From the NCBI GenBank assembly GCA_022453515.1, contig JAJNNY010000040.1, positions 248,001-312,000 of the forward strand: DNA of 64,000 bases, written 5' to 3'. Position 1 is the stretch's first letter. Every line of letters starts with the position of its first letter. The stretch comes from Astrocystis sublimbata. Lineage: Eukaryota; Ascomycota; Sordariomycetes; Xylariales; Xylariaceae. Below are positions 34,002 through 45,264 of the stretch, one piece after another. The notes beneath the pieces are model-generated. The model made no database searches. It saw nothing but the letters and a program-made list of their open reading frames with translations, and was not told where the DNA came from. A program made the position numbers and the translations under genes.

Positions 34002-35861
34002 ACGTCGGTCCCCTATCAACCGGCCACCCCGGTCACCCGGCCACCCACTTTTACTCACACCGCTACTTATACTCCTTGTTTCTCACAATCGTCAAACATG
34101 CAATTATTTTTTGTTTTTTTTAAAAATTTACACACTTATTTATAAACTTTCTATGCCTCGGTATACCGAAGAAGATGTTGATTCTATTATTGTAGCAGTT
34201 ATAGCGGGCTATAGCGTCCGTAAGGCTTCCTTCGAATAGGGGGTTCTAAAAGCTACGCTTTAAAACCGTATCAACGGTATCCCGGCCAAAAAAGAAGCTT
34301 AAAATTACCGTTTAAAGGTTTTTTTAGAGACTAAGGAGCGATTAGCCCAATAGGTACTTCTCTAGTCCGATTTAGGGCTTCCTTTAACCTATATAGAACT
34401 AAGGGAATTTACTAGCTACGTTTTTAACGCCCAAGGGCTTAACGTATTATTCGGAAAGTACTAGGTTTTCTGTTTTTTAGTAAGAAACCTATCAATTTAA
34501 GTCTATAGAAGCAGGTCTATCGATTCTCGGCGTTTAAATAAGGCAATTACTAATATTATCCAAAAATAGTTCTAGCGTTTAATAATCCTAGCTATTAAGG
34601 CTATTAAATCGGAAAACAGATATAATATGGACGAAATCGGCGTAATAGAAGGGATAGGGAAGAATAGCTTAGTCCTTAGGAGGGCCTAGAAAGCCTTTAT
34701 TTAGCAAAAAACGCCTGGGGGGAGGACCTGGTTATCTATTATTAAGTATATTTCTATTACTAGAACTTTTCTGCCTCCTTTAGTAATTTTTAAAAGCAGT
34801 TTATTACAATAATAATAGTATCCTTTAGATCTTAAGCCATTTAAAGGTTAGAAATAGGATTACTAGAAAAAAAGATAGACAAACGATTTTATTAGGCTAG
34901 AATAGGTCCAAAAGGTCTTTATCCCGTTAACCCAACCAGACGACCCTTCTAAAGCCAGGCTCCTAATTTTTAATGGCCATAGAAGCCATACAACAATAGA
35001 TTTAATATAGGAGTATTTCCAAAATAACATCCAACTATTATATTTGCCTCCTTATGCCTCCCATATCCTTTAACCTTTTAACGTTACAATATTTTCCCCT
35101 CTAAAAACCGCCTATCGTAAATATCTCGGGTATACTACCTATTTATACGATTCTTCTATTATCGGCAAGCAAAATTTCCTCGAATACTATCGCAAAGCCT
35201 ATTTAAATACTTTAATAACGTTAAATATCACAGCTAGTTAAAAAACTACTAAATTATGGCCGGTTTTATTAAAGCATCTATTATTAAGCTTTTTGTTTTT
35301 AAAAAAGCATCTCTAAAAAGCCCTAACAACTCTAAAGAACATCCAAACCAACAGCTAAGTCAATAATCTACTAGAATTAACAGATTCAGAGGCTTTAAAA
35401 GTTATATAGTCTATTCCTCGGTATTCCTAGGACCTCCGTTAGTAATTAAATATATATACTACTACTATAATAGGATCTACTACCTAACGGCTGTTATTTT
35501 TAAAGGTTAAAAAAGCTTTTATTAAAAAAGACACTTAGTTAGCTTTTAAACGCCGCGAAAAAAAAGCCTAGAAAGCTAAATTTAAAGCTGCAATTCCTTG
35601 GAAGCGGAAGAAGGTGGAATTAAGCCTTTAATCCAAGTTTGCTAATATTAAAGACATCCGGCGGGCGCAAATTGCCGCTGGCGATATTAAGAGTGATCCT
35701 AGTGAATCTAGCAGGTCTGATTTACCTAGTAAAGCCGAAGAATGTATTATAGTTATTGCAGATAATTCTGAAAGTGAGAATAAAGATAGTGGGTGATGGT
35801 GATGATAGGTGGGATTGAGTGGCCGGGTGACCGGGGTGGCCGGTTGATAGGGGACCGACGT
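34002..35861 (+). mobile_element. pogo/Fot1-type DNA transposon, RIP-mutated, inserted in ankyrin-subtilase gene
   Basis: A 1860-bp element with TA duplication (34000-34001 and 35862-35863) and perfect 43-bp terminal inverted repeats (34002-34044 and 35819-35861). The repeats are GC-rich and begin ACGTCGGTCCCC. The interior is AT-rich with a RIP-like spectrum. The repeats still contain several CpA/TpG dinucleotides, the preferred RIP targets, unmutated at both ends. The element lies opposite to its host gene. Confidence 0.93.
34153..35796 (+). pseudogene. Fot1/pogo DDE transposase inactivated by point mutations
   Basis: From ATG 34153 to TGA 35796 the frame is kept for 548 codons without any indel, but many internal codons are TAA or TAG where Gln or Trp is expected. 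Recognisable parts are the N-terminal helix-turn-helix ('YTEEDVDSIIVAVIAGYSVRKASFE', shown here only as its position 34156-34230), the first catalytic Asp in 'YNMDEIG' near 34620, and 'LLIFNGHRSH' near 34965. 'LPPYASHIL' near 35045 marks the following conserved block. The second catalytic Asp is Asn (GAT to AAT). Every difference from the family pattern is a C-to-T or G-to-A transition, as RIP makes. Confidence 0.88.
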
Positions 35862-36658
35862 TACATGTCATCCCTATTCTGGCATTGCTGAAAGTTGGCA
35901 GCGTAGTGGATAGGTGTGTTGCCATCATTGTCTTGTGCGGCTATTGTCTTCCCATTCGCCACAGGCACGAGCTCCGAAGCTCGTTTCGTAACCATCTTGA
36001 TGGTCTCCTTCAGTTTGGACCTTTCTGTGCCGTTGTTACGCTTCGGCCAGGCGAAAATGTGGTGCAGGGCATTCTTGCCATCTTTGTCCTGGGCTTCAAG
36101 GAGATCCGGAAGACGCTCTGGACAGGCGGCTTTGATTTGATCAACAAACTCATAGCTGTTACCCAATATTATGGCCACCCAGATTGGTACTTCACTCCTC
36201 TTCTTGTCTTTCTCGGTCTCAGCTGAACCGGGAGTCTTGAAGAATTCAGTCAGCAAGTCGCGGATGACAGGCCTGATGATCCTCTCGGGGATCTTGTCGT
36301 ATTGATCGGATTTGTAGTTCCTTGCCATGATGTGAAGGGTAGTTGCCCTTGTCGGCTCATTGCTTCTCCCGGTAATAATTTCTCTTTTCTTGTACTCCTC
36401 GAGAAGGGCCACTTTCGATGGCGATGGCCCATACTCCCCACCCCCCCATTTGCGCTGCTCCGTTTCAAGAAGATTCATGACATTTTTGACCTTGTGCTCC
36501 AGCTCCTGTCCTAGCCATTCTGCTTCGCCGTCTTGAACTTGGGTATGGTCAGCATTGCTTTCTGTATCCCCCTCGCTGTCATCGTCATCGTCCTCGGAAG
36601 GGCTGTAATAGTCGTCTCCAACGCCCATTTCAGTGCTGTTCTCGATTGGACTAGACAT

Positions 36659-37363
36659 GGCTTTGACTATGCTCAACTAGACCAAAGGGTGGAATACCGG
36701 GTAAGTGTCGATGGCGACCAGTTATCAAACGATGGATTGGTGAACGAGTGATTTAGGCCAACGCCAAGCTGCGATGGGTAGGAATGCGAAACGTCTCAAT
36801 GATTATAGGTGTAGGGAAATATACAGAGAAGAAATCCAAGACAGTTACAATACCACGATACTCGTCCAAGCGCGAAAGTGATGAGGCTCTCCGTGTTTGA
36901 TCAATCGAGTGGGAGCATGGGAGCACCGCATTGTCTTTCTGTCTGGTGACTGGCTAGAGATGATCTGCGCCTCCGAAGAGGATGGGGAATATTAGTAAGA
37001 TGCGATAGGAAGGTCGTTACGACCTACCGCAGAGTAGTGGATGTGGGTGGAGTTGATGTCCTTTCGAATGCAACGTGACGTGACGACCCCCCTGCCACCC
37101 GAGGCGCCCCGCAGAATAAATACTTAGTAGTACTCTTGCTAAGCAAGTGATTTACATGTTGCAAAAAGTGCAAAATATCAAATACAAGTTTGAAACCTTC
37201 ATATATGAATCCCACCGAGAACACTCTCCTTCTACCTTGAACTAGGAACTAGTACATATACCCTATTAGTGGCGGTTCGTAGGATATTCCGTACCGGGCC
37301 GCTAGCGAACCGTGACATCTTCCATAGTGTAGAAGATGAGCAGAAGCAATTCTGAATAGGAAA
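36659..37363. other. Upstream region of the ankyrin-subtilase gene
   Basis: About 700 bp between the start of the subtilase gene and the stop of the 322-aa gene, both on the minus strand. Presumed promoter. No coding sequence or repeat recognised. Confidence 0.5.
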
Positions 37364-38394
37364 TCAAGAAATCTCTTCGGACATATCCGCTTTGGAAGTC
37401 TTGATGGCGTTGCCAAAGGCGTGATAGAAAGTGCAATCCCACAGGCTAGCCAAGGGCGCTTCGTCAAGGTTCCATCTGTCGATTTCTACCTGAAGGGTGT
37501 TGTAGGGGGTATATTCTGGATCGAATACGACAGGGTCATCTGCTGGTCGAGTGGAAAGGAGGGATCCAACCCAGCCTGCGAAGCTGGGCGTAGCCTCGAT
37601 GGTTGGGAGCAATTGGAACTCCTGGTCTGTCTCCCGGGTAAGGAGGATACAGACACGCATCTGTCTCGCAATCCCCTTTGGCTGTAAGGTGTTCTCTTTC
37701 AAGGACCAGGACACCTGAAAGTGGTTGCCCCAGTCGTCAGGTGGCTGGTTGCCAGTGACCTCGGCAGCATAAGTCTCCGTCTTCTCAATACTTTTTTCGT
37801 ATTTGACACCGGCCTGAGCATTCACGACAGAGCCACTAGATACCCCTCCCGATACATTCCTTGTGTCCGTTACCTGAGCACTGGTCTCCATCATGATGTG
37901 CGTCGCGAAAGGGGCCATTTTTTGGACCAGGGGTCCAGCTCCCGCAATGCCGTCCTTGCTCCGGAACTCGAAGTGAATATCTGCCGCCTTGATGCGCACA
38001 GATCGATATGAGAAGAAGGAGAAGTCATAGACTAGAAGCGTCGCGCGTGTGCCTGCGGTCTGGTTGAGCGTGCCGTGGATGATTGCTTTGGCATCGCAGC
38101 CGACAAAGAACGCGGGGCGCTTCTTGGGCCCGGAACTGTATCCCGTCACGGTTTCGCGTTGCTTTTGTCCGGGGATGTTGCGGGTTCGGAAGTCTTCGTT
38201 ACCCATTTTGTCAGCTTCTTGGTTCACAGAAGAGCGAAAACAACATTTCCGAACGCAACGAAATCAGCCAAGTAACTACCTCCTTCCTGCCCAACTCGTT
38301 CCAGATCAAGCTGAAAATGGGTGGCGCTTGGCGAAGCCTCCATAGCGTATATTTCGTCATCGTCACTGCTAATCCAGAAATCGGACTCGTCCAT
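37364..38394 (-). CDS. Beta-rich protein of unknown function (322 aa) between subtilase and NLR-like genes
   Basis: Two exons (38394-38280 and 38217-37364) with a 62-bp intron give 322 residues. The N-terminus is acidic (DDDE). The rest alternates hydrophobic and polar residues, as in beta-sheet proteins. The centre (about residues 145-195) is rich in Gly, Ser, Thr, Val and Ala in the pattern 'VSGGVSSGSVVNAQAGVKYEKS', cited by its motif only. This could form an amphipathic hairpin. A later conserved-looking segment reads 'QMRVCILLTR', then 'DDPVVFDPEYTPYN'. I recognise this as a layout recurring in fungal hypothetical proteins, without a known function. There is no signal peptide and no membrane helix. 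Its position beside a subtilase and an NLR-like gene suggests an effector or substrate in a cell-death module. A gasdermin-like or other pore-former is one possibility, not shown by sequence. Confidence 0.7.
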
Positions 38395-39113
38395 GATGCT
38401 TATGCCTCCCGTGCTTGCTCAAGAGATGCGATGGGAACGGAACAATCCCCGCCAGGGAGCCATCTAGCTAAGTACTTAGGCACCTAGGCATCTCCGGAAC
38501 ATACCTGTTCTCTTGTCATATCCAGTTTCAGCGAACGAGGCGCCATGCAAAATAGATGGGATAATTTCAAGTACCCTTACACTTGCATATTATACAAGTC
38601 GCACATAAGTTCAACTATCAAAATACTTATATAGTAAAGTATTATCAAAGTAATCATTTAGTTTCCCTTTGAATGTTATAACTTATTTTGTTAATAATAC
38701 TTAATTATATCTATTTTTTACATAGTTTATCTATCACATAATAGTTATTTTAAAATTGAGAGAATGTTTACTGTAATATTTGCTAGCTTGAAAGGTACTT
38801 AAGTACTTACTTGGTATACAAGACCGTCTCATCTATTTTGCGTGGCGGATCGAGTGGACTGGGTGGGGGCGTTGCATGCCCGATTCAAGGTAATGACAGG
38901 GCTCCGCAGAATTGGTTGACTTGGTTGGCCTGCCTGTGCAAGGTGCCGCACTATTGTATGCATGCTGACACTCGAACCATCGAAGGATGTAACAGTACGA
39001 CAGAGGTAATCAGAAATGCCCCTCACACGAATAGCCGCCGCAATACCAGGACGAGCTTGCAATTCAACACTGTCGAAGAGCATATAGTCGCAACACAACT
39101 TACTCCCACTATC
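38395..39113. promoter_or_regulatory. Divergent promoter between the 322-aa gene and the NLR-like gene
   Basis: A 719-bp region between two divergently transcribed genes. Its centre (38560-38800) is strongly AT-rich with no open frame, either a nucleosome-poor promoter core or an old RIP-decayed relic. Shared control of the two genes is an inference from layout. Confidence 0.4.
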
Positions 39114-42100
39114 ATGGACTCGGAGTCGGACTTAGACTTGGACTCAGACTTGGACTTGGACTCGGACTTGGGCCTACATTTGAACGGTGATGTACCACAC
39201 GACGATACTTCCGCGGAGGATGACGCGCCACCAGAGGGTGTTGCTCCTGGAAACGATGACTCTCTAGGGGATCATGATGCGCAACTCGAACACACTTTTC
39301 CACTCCAAATAGATGCTCCGAGTGCAGCGGCATCTATTTCACCCAAGAATGGCTCGAACGAGCACGTCTCCGAAGGGTTTACCATAAGCAAAACCCACGA
39401 GGCTTACAACATTGACAGCGATAGTGAATATCCATCTACAGAGTAGGCAGCCCTATTCACTTTACTTCCTTACCCCTAGACGAAGCGTTGACGCGTCGAA
39501 ACAAGCCTGGTGCATGTCGCAGCCATCTGTGTGGCAGAAGAGATGCACTCTCCAGACAAACTCTTCGGTGCCTCTACCAAAAAGACGGAAACGACAGAAC
39601 TCGTATTCCGCGTTGACATGCCTAGCTTGCTGGCTGGAAATTCTACTGAGGAGTTGGTCGAGCACCAAGCGGTGCGTCTTTTAAAGGGGCTAGTGTTGAG
39701 GCAGTCGGCGGCGCGGGTGAGTGCTTCCGAAGTGCGATTTGGCTTGCAAATTGCAAATTGACCTCAGCTGAATGGAAATATAGCCAGGGAGGAGACGGGC
39801 TAGTGTTTTGGTTGCTTACGATCTTGGCTCATTGGTGGTCAAGCTGGTATGTACAGGAGCCACTCGCTGCTCTCACCCCCATCTCTGATAACGGTTCCTG
39901 ACGAGCAGTATCATAAGGCCTTGACTCTTGCGCTTCGCCATCCCGACTTGTATCCTGGAGTCATCTCGAGCACTTCACGGATTGTAAGTTAGGATAACTA
40001 CGGTTGCTGAAAACACCACTTGGCGGCACTTGCTAACCTCCCTTGCCATAGATATTCTCAGGCTGCCCGCAGCGTGCCCCCAACCATTACACCATGGAAT
40101 TTAAACTGTTGCAGTTTCTTCAGGACAAGAAAGATGAGGATTGGTTGCGGTTTCTCACCCTGGCAGCCATCCAATCACTTGCAAGCACGGTGCTTTCATC
40201 GACCAGGATTTTCATCAATTCCAAGTTGACATTGCACAAGCAAATTATTAGTTTACATACGGATGAGAAGTCTACAGGGAGGCTTCATTGCGTAAGTTAA
40301 ACACCAGACTCCCCAGTAGTGCCGTATGCGGGAGAGCCTTAACTCCTAGATATGTTTTCAGGCTTGGGATTACTTCACCGCAACGCTCGGCGTACCATCA
40401 GAAAGAACAGTCCAGGAACGAACCGAAGACGAGGAATCGTTCCCACTATTAACGAACCATGTAGCATACAGTGTTGAGAGTGAGTCTTGGGATATATTTA
40501 AAGGTCAGAGCGTGCCAGCTGACGGATCTCCAGATCTTCTGGCCCGTCCAGAATGGTTTCTCGTAGAATCAGCGTTCATGCCTCACGCGGCGCCACATTG
40601 TATGTCCCAGCTGGATGCCTTGTCGGTAGATTCTGTAGTGAACAACGAGATTTACGCCGAGTGGGTGAAGCCCACCCAGTCCCGGCCGTTGTACGTCTAC
40701 GGATCGTCCAGTCGCACAGTCCACGACATATCCGACCAGATCTCTCTCGTGTGGCGCAGAAGACTAGCGGCCAAGAAAGTATACAAGTCGTTCGCTTTCG
40801 TCTTCACGTTCGCCACTGCCGATCCTCTTCGGGATTCGATCTCGAATATGATGGCATCATTTGTGCTGCAGGCCATGGACCCTTATACCAAGGAAAATAT
40901 GAATACATACACAGGTGATTCACTGAACATCTTACGAGACTGGTGCCACTTCGGTTAGTGCTAGGATTCGCGCCGCTCCTCAACCTCCGTCAAGCATAAC
41001 TAACCGCGTCGACTCAACAGGGACTGGATGGACCGATGAATCTTGCATGATAATGCTGGACATACTCAAACTCCGATGTTTCTACGAAGATGCACTCTTT
41101 ATCTTGAACGATTTAGATCAATGCAGCAGAGAGAGCCGCACCGCGTTTCTGGAATACTACGATAGGATTTGTAGCACCTCGGATGGCACGTTCAAACTTG
41201 TGATCACGTCACGGAACCCTCATGCTCTACATGAGGAGCTTCGCGGAGCCCTGAGACTAGATGCGGATGACTTCATCACTACTGCATATTCTGACGAACA
41301 AGCCACTCCCTATCCTTCTCTGACTGGGCTTTGCCTAAATAGTGTTTACAAGAGTCGTCTGGAGAAAGCCTTAGCAAAACTCGAACCAAAAAACAAGAGG
41401 ACCGCCACAAAGCTCCGATTCGCTCAAGATCATACCGGATGGCCAGCTGATCCATCGCTTGATTACTTGAATCAGTTCACAAGTCTCGTAGAGTTGATTT
41501 TGCCGCAGGAAACTCCAGCGGTAGCACTTGATAAGATGTTGAGATCTACCACTAAGTATGATGAGTTCCGCTGGCTGCTAGGCTGGGTTATTTGCGGATA
41601 CCGCCCATTAAGCCTAGGTGAACTCTCCGATCTCCTTTTTTACCATCAGGGTGAAGGAAGTGGGCCAGAGCCGAGCCCGCCAAAGCGATCCTTGATGATA
41701 GAATACCGGCGACAGATAAAGTCCTGGCTCCGCGTGCTCGCCGAGTTTCGACACGACAAAGTCACTCTCCGGCACGAGATCCGACACATCCTTGACGCTA
41801 CTTCGGAAACGGAAGGCTTTATTTGGTGTGAGGTCAGGAAGACGGCCCATCAGACCATTGCTGAATTTTGCTTTGCCTACCTCCTCTCAAATGAAGCTCA
41901 AAGCTCTCTGGAATCCCTTTCTTCGAGGGCTTTCTCGGCCGTTGGACATCAACAGCAAAAGCCGGAGCAACAAACAGCCTCCATCGTCGCAGACGGCAAA
42001 AACTCTCTGTTTTATGTCGTCCAGGCTCTCCCATATCACCTTGCCAAATGCTCCCCGGCCGACCGTACAAGTAGTTTGGAACGTCTTAGCGCAAGCTCGG

Positions 42101-45100
42101 GAGACAATCCATACACACTCTGGGCCAAGGTTTATTGGACCATGAGCAATCCTCTCACACGAATGTCAGCACCACCAGAGTCCACCCTTCCGATCCTCGT
42201 GGGCCTCGGCATGCTGCTGTACGAGGACGTGAAGAAAACCTCTGGAAGGGTGCGGCAACAGTGCATGATTGCAGCTGCTGGCAGCCAGAGCGGCGCAATC
42301 TTCGTGTCCGAGGACCTCCAACAAGGCTCTGAGCCAGCCGACAGGCCGTACCTGATGGATCTACTCCTTGCAGCGATCCGGGCGCGCAACGAGCAGCTTG
42401 CCATCCAGGTGGTCAGACAAGTAACGTCACTTTCGGCACATGAAAACAGTAATACAACAATCGGATGGCCAGAATCAGCCATCTGGGCAGCTACATGGCT
42501 GGACATGCACCAACTCGTCACAGCCCTTCTAAACAGCGGCGTCAGCCCGGATCCGCCAGACAATGCTGCAACGACTCCAGCGCTAACCACAGTCTACTTC
42601 CCTAGTCCTCTGTACATGGCGTGCTGCGCCGGCTATGAACGTACGGTAAAGGCTCTTATTGGCCATGGTGCAAAGTTGGATATACTCAGACACGGGATTG
42701 TTGGCTGTTTCCAAGAGGCGGCCGCCTGGGGCCACGTTGAAGTGCTCAGGCAGCTCGTCACAGTAGATCCCTCGATCTTGGAATCCAGACGGCCAAGCAG
42801 CGGTCTTTTCCGCGCTGCAGCTTTTGGGCAGTGGAGGGCAGTGGAAAACCTATTGTATCTCAAAGCGGACCCTCAACCAGCACAGGGGTGTTACAACTTC
42901 GCTGACTTGCCACAGCTCGCGTGGACTCCTCTAGCCGCAGCATGCTGCTCCTCGTACCCAAGAGTCACAAGGGCTCTGCTCAAAGGAGGGGCTGACCCAG
43001 ATAGCCTCGGCCCCTACGATGTAGACACCCCCATCTGGATGGCGGCCGTCCGTGGCCCGAGTGTCGAATGTGTCCGCGCTTTGCTTGAGTACGGCGCAGA
43101 TCCCAACCATGAGCGGTTGTCGCCACCGCTTCTTATTGAGCTAATACAGCCCTCAGTGGAGGACGATGTTCTTGTCGATCTCGGCGATGCCCTTCTTACT
43201 GGGAAGCACCCTATCGATATACAAGTAGCGTATAGTCAGGGGCTACCGGCACTTGCGTATGCCGCATCCGCCGGGCACTCGAGCTTTGTGCGCTGGCTGC
43301 TGAAGAACGGCGCCGATGTTAACGCGCTAAGCGAAAAAGGATGGAGCGCTCTTTACTATGCTGTCTCGGCAGGGAAAATTGACGTGGTAAAGGAGCTGCT
43401 TCAATACAAGCCTAAACTCGACATTACAGATGGCAAATTCCCGATGCTGCAATATGCGTATAAAAACCGGGAAATGGTCAAGCTCTTACTCGACGCGGGT
43501 GCCAATCCCGACATTGAGGATTCTTCCCGAAACTGTCTGATCAACCACTCAGTACAGGAGGAAGTGGTGGAGATGCTCATTGCAAAGGGGGCTGATATCA
43601 ACCATCCCGATAGTTCTGGTTGGCGACCAATCCACGACGCCGTTGTCTTTCAGAAAAGCCCGTCCTTGACCCAGCTCTTGGTGGATAATGGGGCTGACCT
43701 AATGAAGCCAGCTGTTAATGCCTACAATCGTGGCAGGACCCTTCTTCATTTTGCCGCTTCGGGACCTGCGAACATCATGAAGATTCTCCTTGGATTTACC
43801 AAGTACCTCAAGCTTGACACTCGCGATGAGGCTGGTAATACACCATTGATGTATGGAAGTGGTGTCCAAGGCGCAGAGCTTGACACCCTGAAGCTCTTGG
43901 TTCTAGCAGGTGCCGACGTCAATGTCAAGAACAACGAAGGAGATAGTGCAATCGACTATGCGGTCAGACTGTCCCACACATCACTGCTCACTTACCTCCT
44001 CGACCAGCCCGAAATTGAGATGGACAATGATGGATTTGATGGTACGCCTCTTCAGGCGGCGTGCAGTCGGCGAACTATGCCCGCCGTTCGCGCTCTACTC
44101 GACCATAACGCCAATGTCAACCAGGCAGTGCCCAACCGCAACACCGCTACACCACTGATGGCAGCTTTGCGGCCTGCATATGCCACGCGGTGCCAAGACA
44201 GCGAGGAGGTGGATCGCCTAACACGAGAGCTCGTCTCTCGTGGAGCTGACATAAAACAAATGGTCAAGGGGAACGTCTTCTACACAGCACTCTCGACAGC
44301 TTGCTTCGGCGCCGGCACAAGTACCATCAACTTTCTCATAGACGAGGGCGCATCTGCAGGACTCGCCGACCCCGTATTTGGCCGCCTCCCGCTTCACTTT
44401 GCTGCCGTCAACGGCATCGAGAACTTCCGGACTATCCTCCTTGCCTACCGCGGCGAAATCATGCAGCCGGATAAGAGCGGGAAAACCTGCCTCCACTGGG
44501 CTGCCCAGTTCGGCAATGCCGAGACTGTCCGCTATATCCTCTCCCGGGCACACGACGGCACGGGGAAGAGGCGGTACGTCTCAGAGCCCGATGAGAATGG
44601 GTGGACGCCCCTGTGCTGGGCTGTGCGGACGCTCTCCTTTGCAACAGACTTCGCCGGGGGCATGAGGTCAGAGACACCGGACCATGCCGCCGTCGTTAGT
44701 ATTCTCATCGAGAATGGCGCCGATCCTCGGGTCGAGTGTGAGCTCAGTAACGGGGAAACAACAGAGACCCTCCACCTGCTGGCGCTGGCGCGGCGGAGTG
44801 CCACCGCCACCGAGGTACTCAGCACGCTAGAAACTCACATCCAAGGTCCACAATACGATAGTGTCACTCGCCGTTACACGGTATACGATACTCTCTGTGA
44901 TGTCTGTTTGTCTGTAAGTTGCCAAATTTGACCTCTTTACTTGTGTCCTAGTATAGTACACCTTTAACTATTTATCCAGTCAGTCCTCGGCTACAGGTAC
45001 AAATGCACATCTTGTCCTAATTACGACTGCTGCACTACGTGCCTGCCCACTATTAAAAAGTACCACAACGCCGAAATTTTCAATGACAATCTCCCTCATG

Positions 45101-45264
45101 AATTCGAGCGCAGACCCGGAGATGAGTACCAGGGCCTACCAATCGAGGAGGACCAACCATTGCCTTCTTCGGAAACAGCAACACCAGAATATGATGGGAC
45201 AGGTCAAAGCGGTTATGAAAATAGATTCCAAAACACGAGGAGGATATTAGCTCAGAAAATCTAG
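39114..45264 (+). CDS. NLR-like ankyrin protein with degenerate hydrolase and NTPase domains and C-terminal ZZ finger (1895 aa)
   Basis: Eight exons (39114-39442, 39506-39716, 39784-39846, 39909-39983, 40052-40291, 40362-40953, 41021-44913, 44980-45264) join in frame to 1895 residues. The N-terminus is an acidic Asp/Ser/Leu repeat. Residues about 110-300 resemble the SesB/lipase-like alpha/beta-hydrolase domain of fungal NLRs, but the GHSLGG nucleophile motif reads AYDLGS (191-196). A NACHT-like region follows. Its P-loop position reads PLYVYGSSSRT, without the GK[ST] signature, and its Walker B-like strand is ALFILNDLDQ. From about residue 850 to 1750 there is a long series of ankyrin repeats ('DGFDGTPLQAACSR', 'SGKTCLHWAAQFG'). 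The C-terminus is a ZZ-type zinc finger (CDVC ... YKCTSCPNYDCCTTC). Likely a cytosolic sensor or scaffold. ATP and ester hydrolysis look unlikely. The first intron is the least certain. Confidence 0.82.
39118..39175 (+). repeat. Coding repeat of Asp/Ser/Leu codons
   Basis: Imperfect 12- and 18-bp units of GACTCGGACTTG type encode the acidic start of the NLR-like protein. The repeat is in frame, so copy changes would alter only its length. Confidence 0.8.

Larger units (their letters stand above)
31099..36658 (-). pseudogene. Ankyrin-repeat subtilase (peptidase S8) gene disrupted by a pogo element
   Basis: The gene starts at ATG 36658. Exon 1 runs to 35862, is cut by a transposon (34002-35861), and resumes at 33999-33344. 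Further exons are 33208-32770, 32704-32533, 32459-32160 and 32070-31099, with GT-AG introns of 135, 65, 73 and 89 bp. Removal of the element and one TA gives 1111 codons without a stop and with every intron in phase. The order is an acidic Asp/Ser/Glu-rich N-terminus, ankyrin-like repeats ('DKDGKNALHHIF', 'DNDGNTPIHYAA'), a long polar linker, then a C-terminal subtilisin domain. The catalytic residues are present: Asp (ALIDDGID), His732 (DGHGTIMA) and Ser896 (GSSISTALAAG). The usual oxyanion Asn segment is degenerate (CSASDEYG). Subtilases of this type occur in fungal NLR and allorecognition proteins. As found, the product would be truncated inside the element. Confidence 0.82.
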
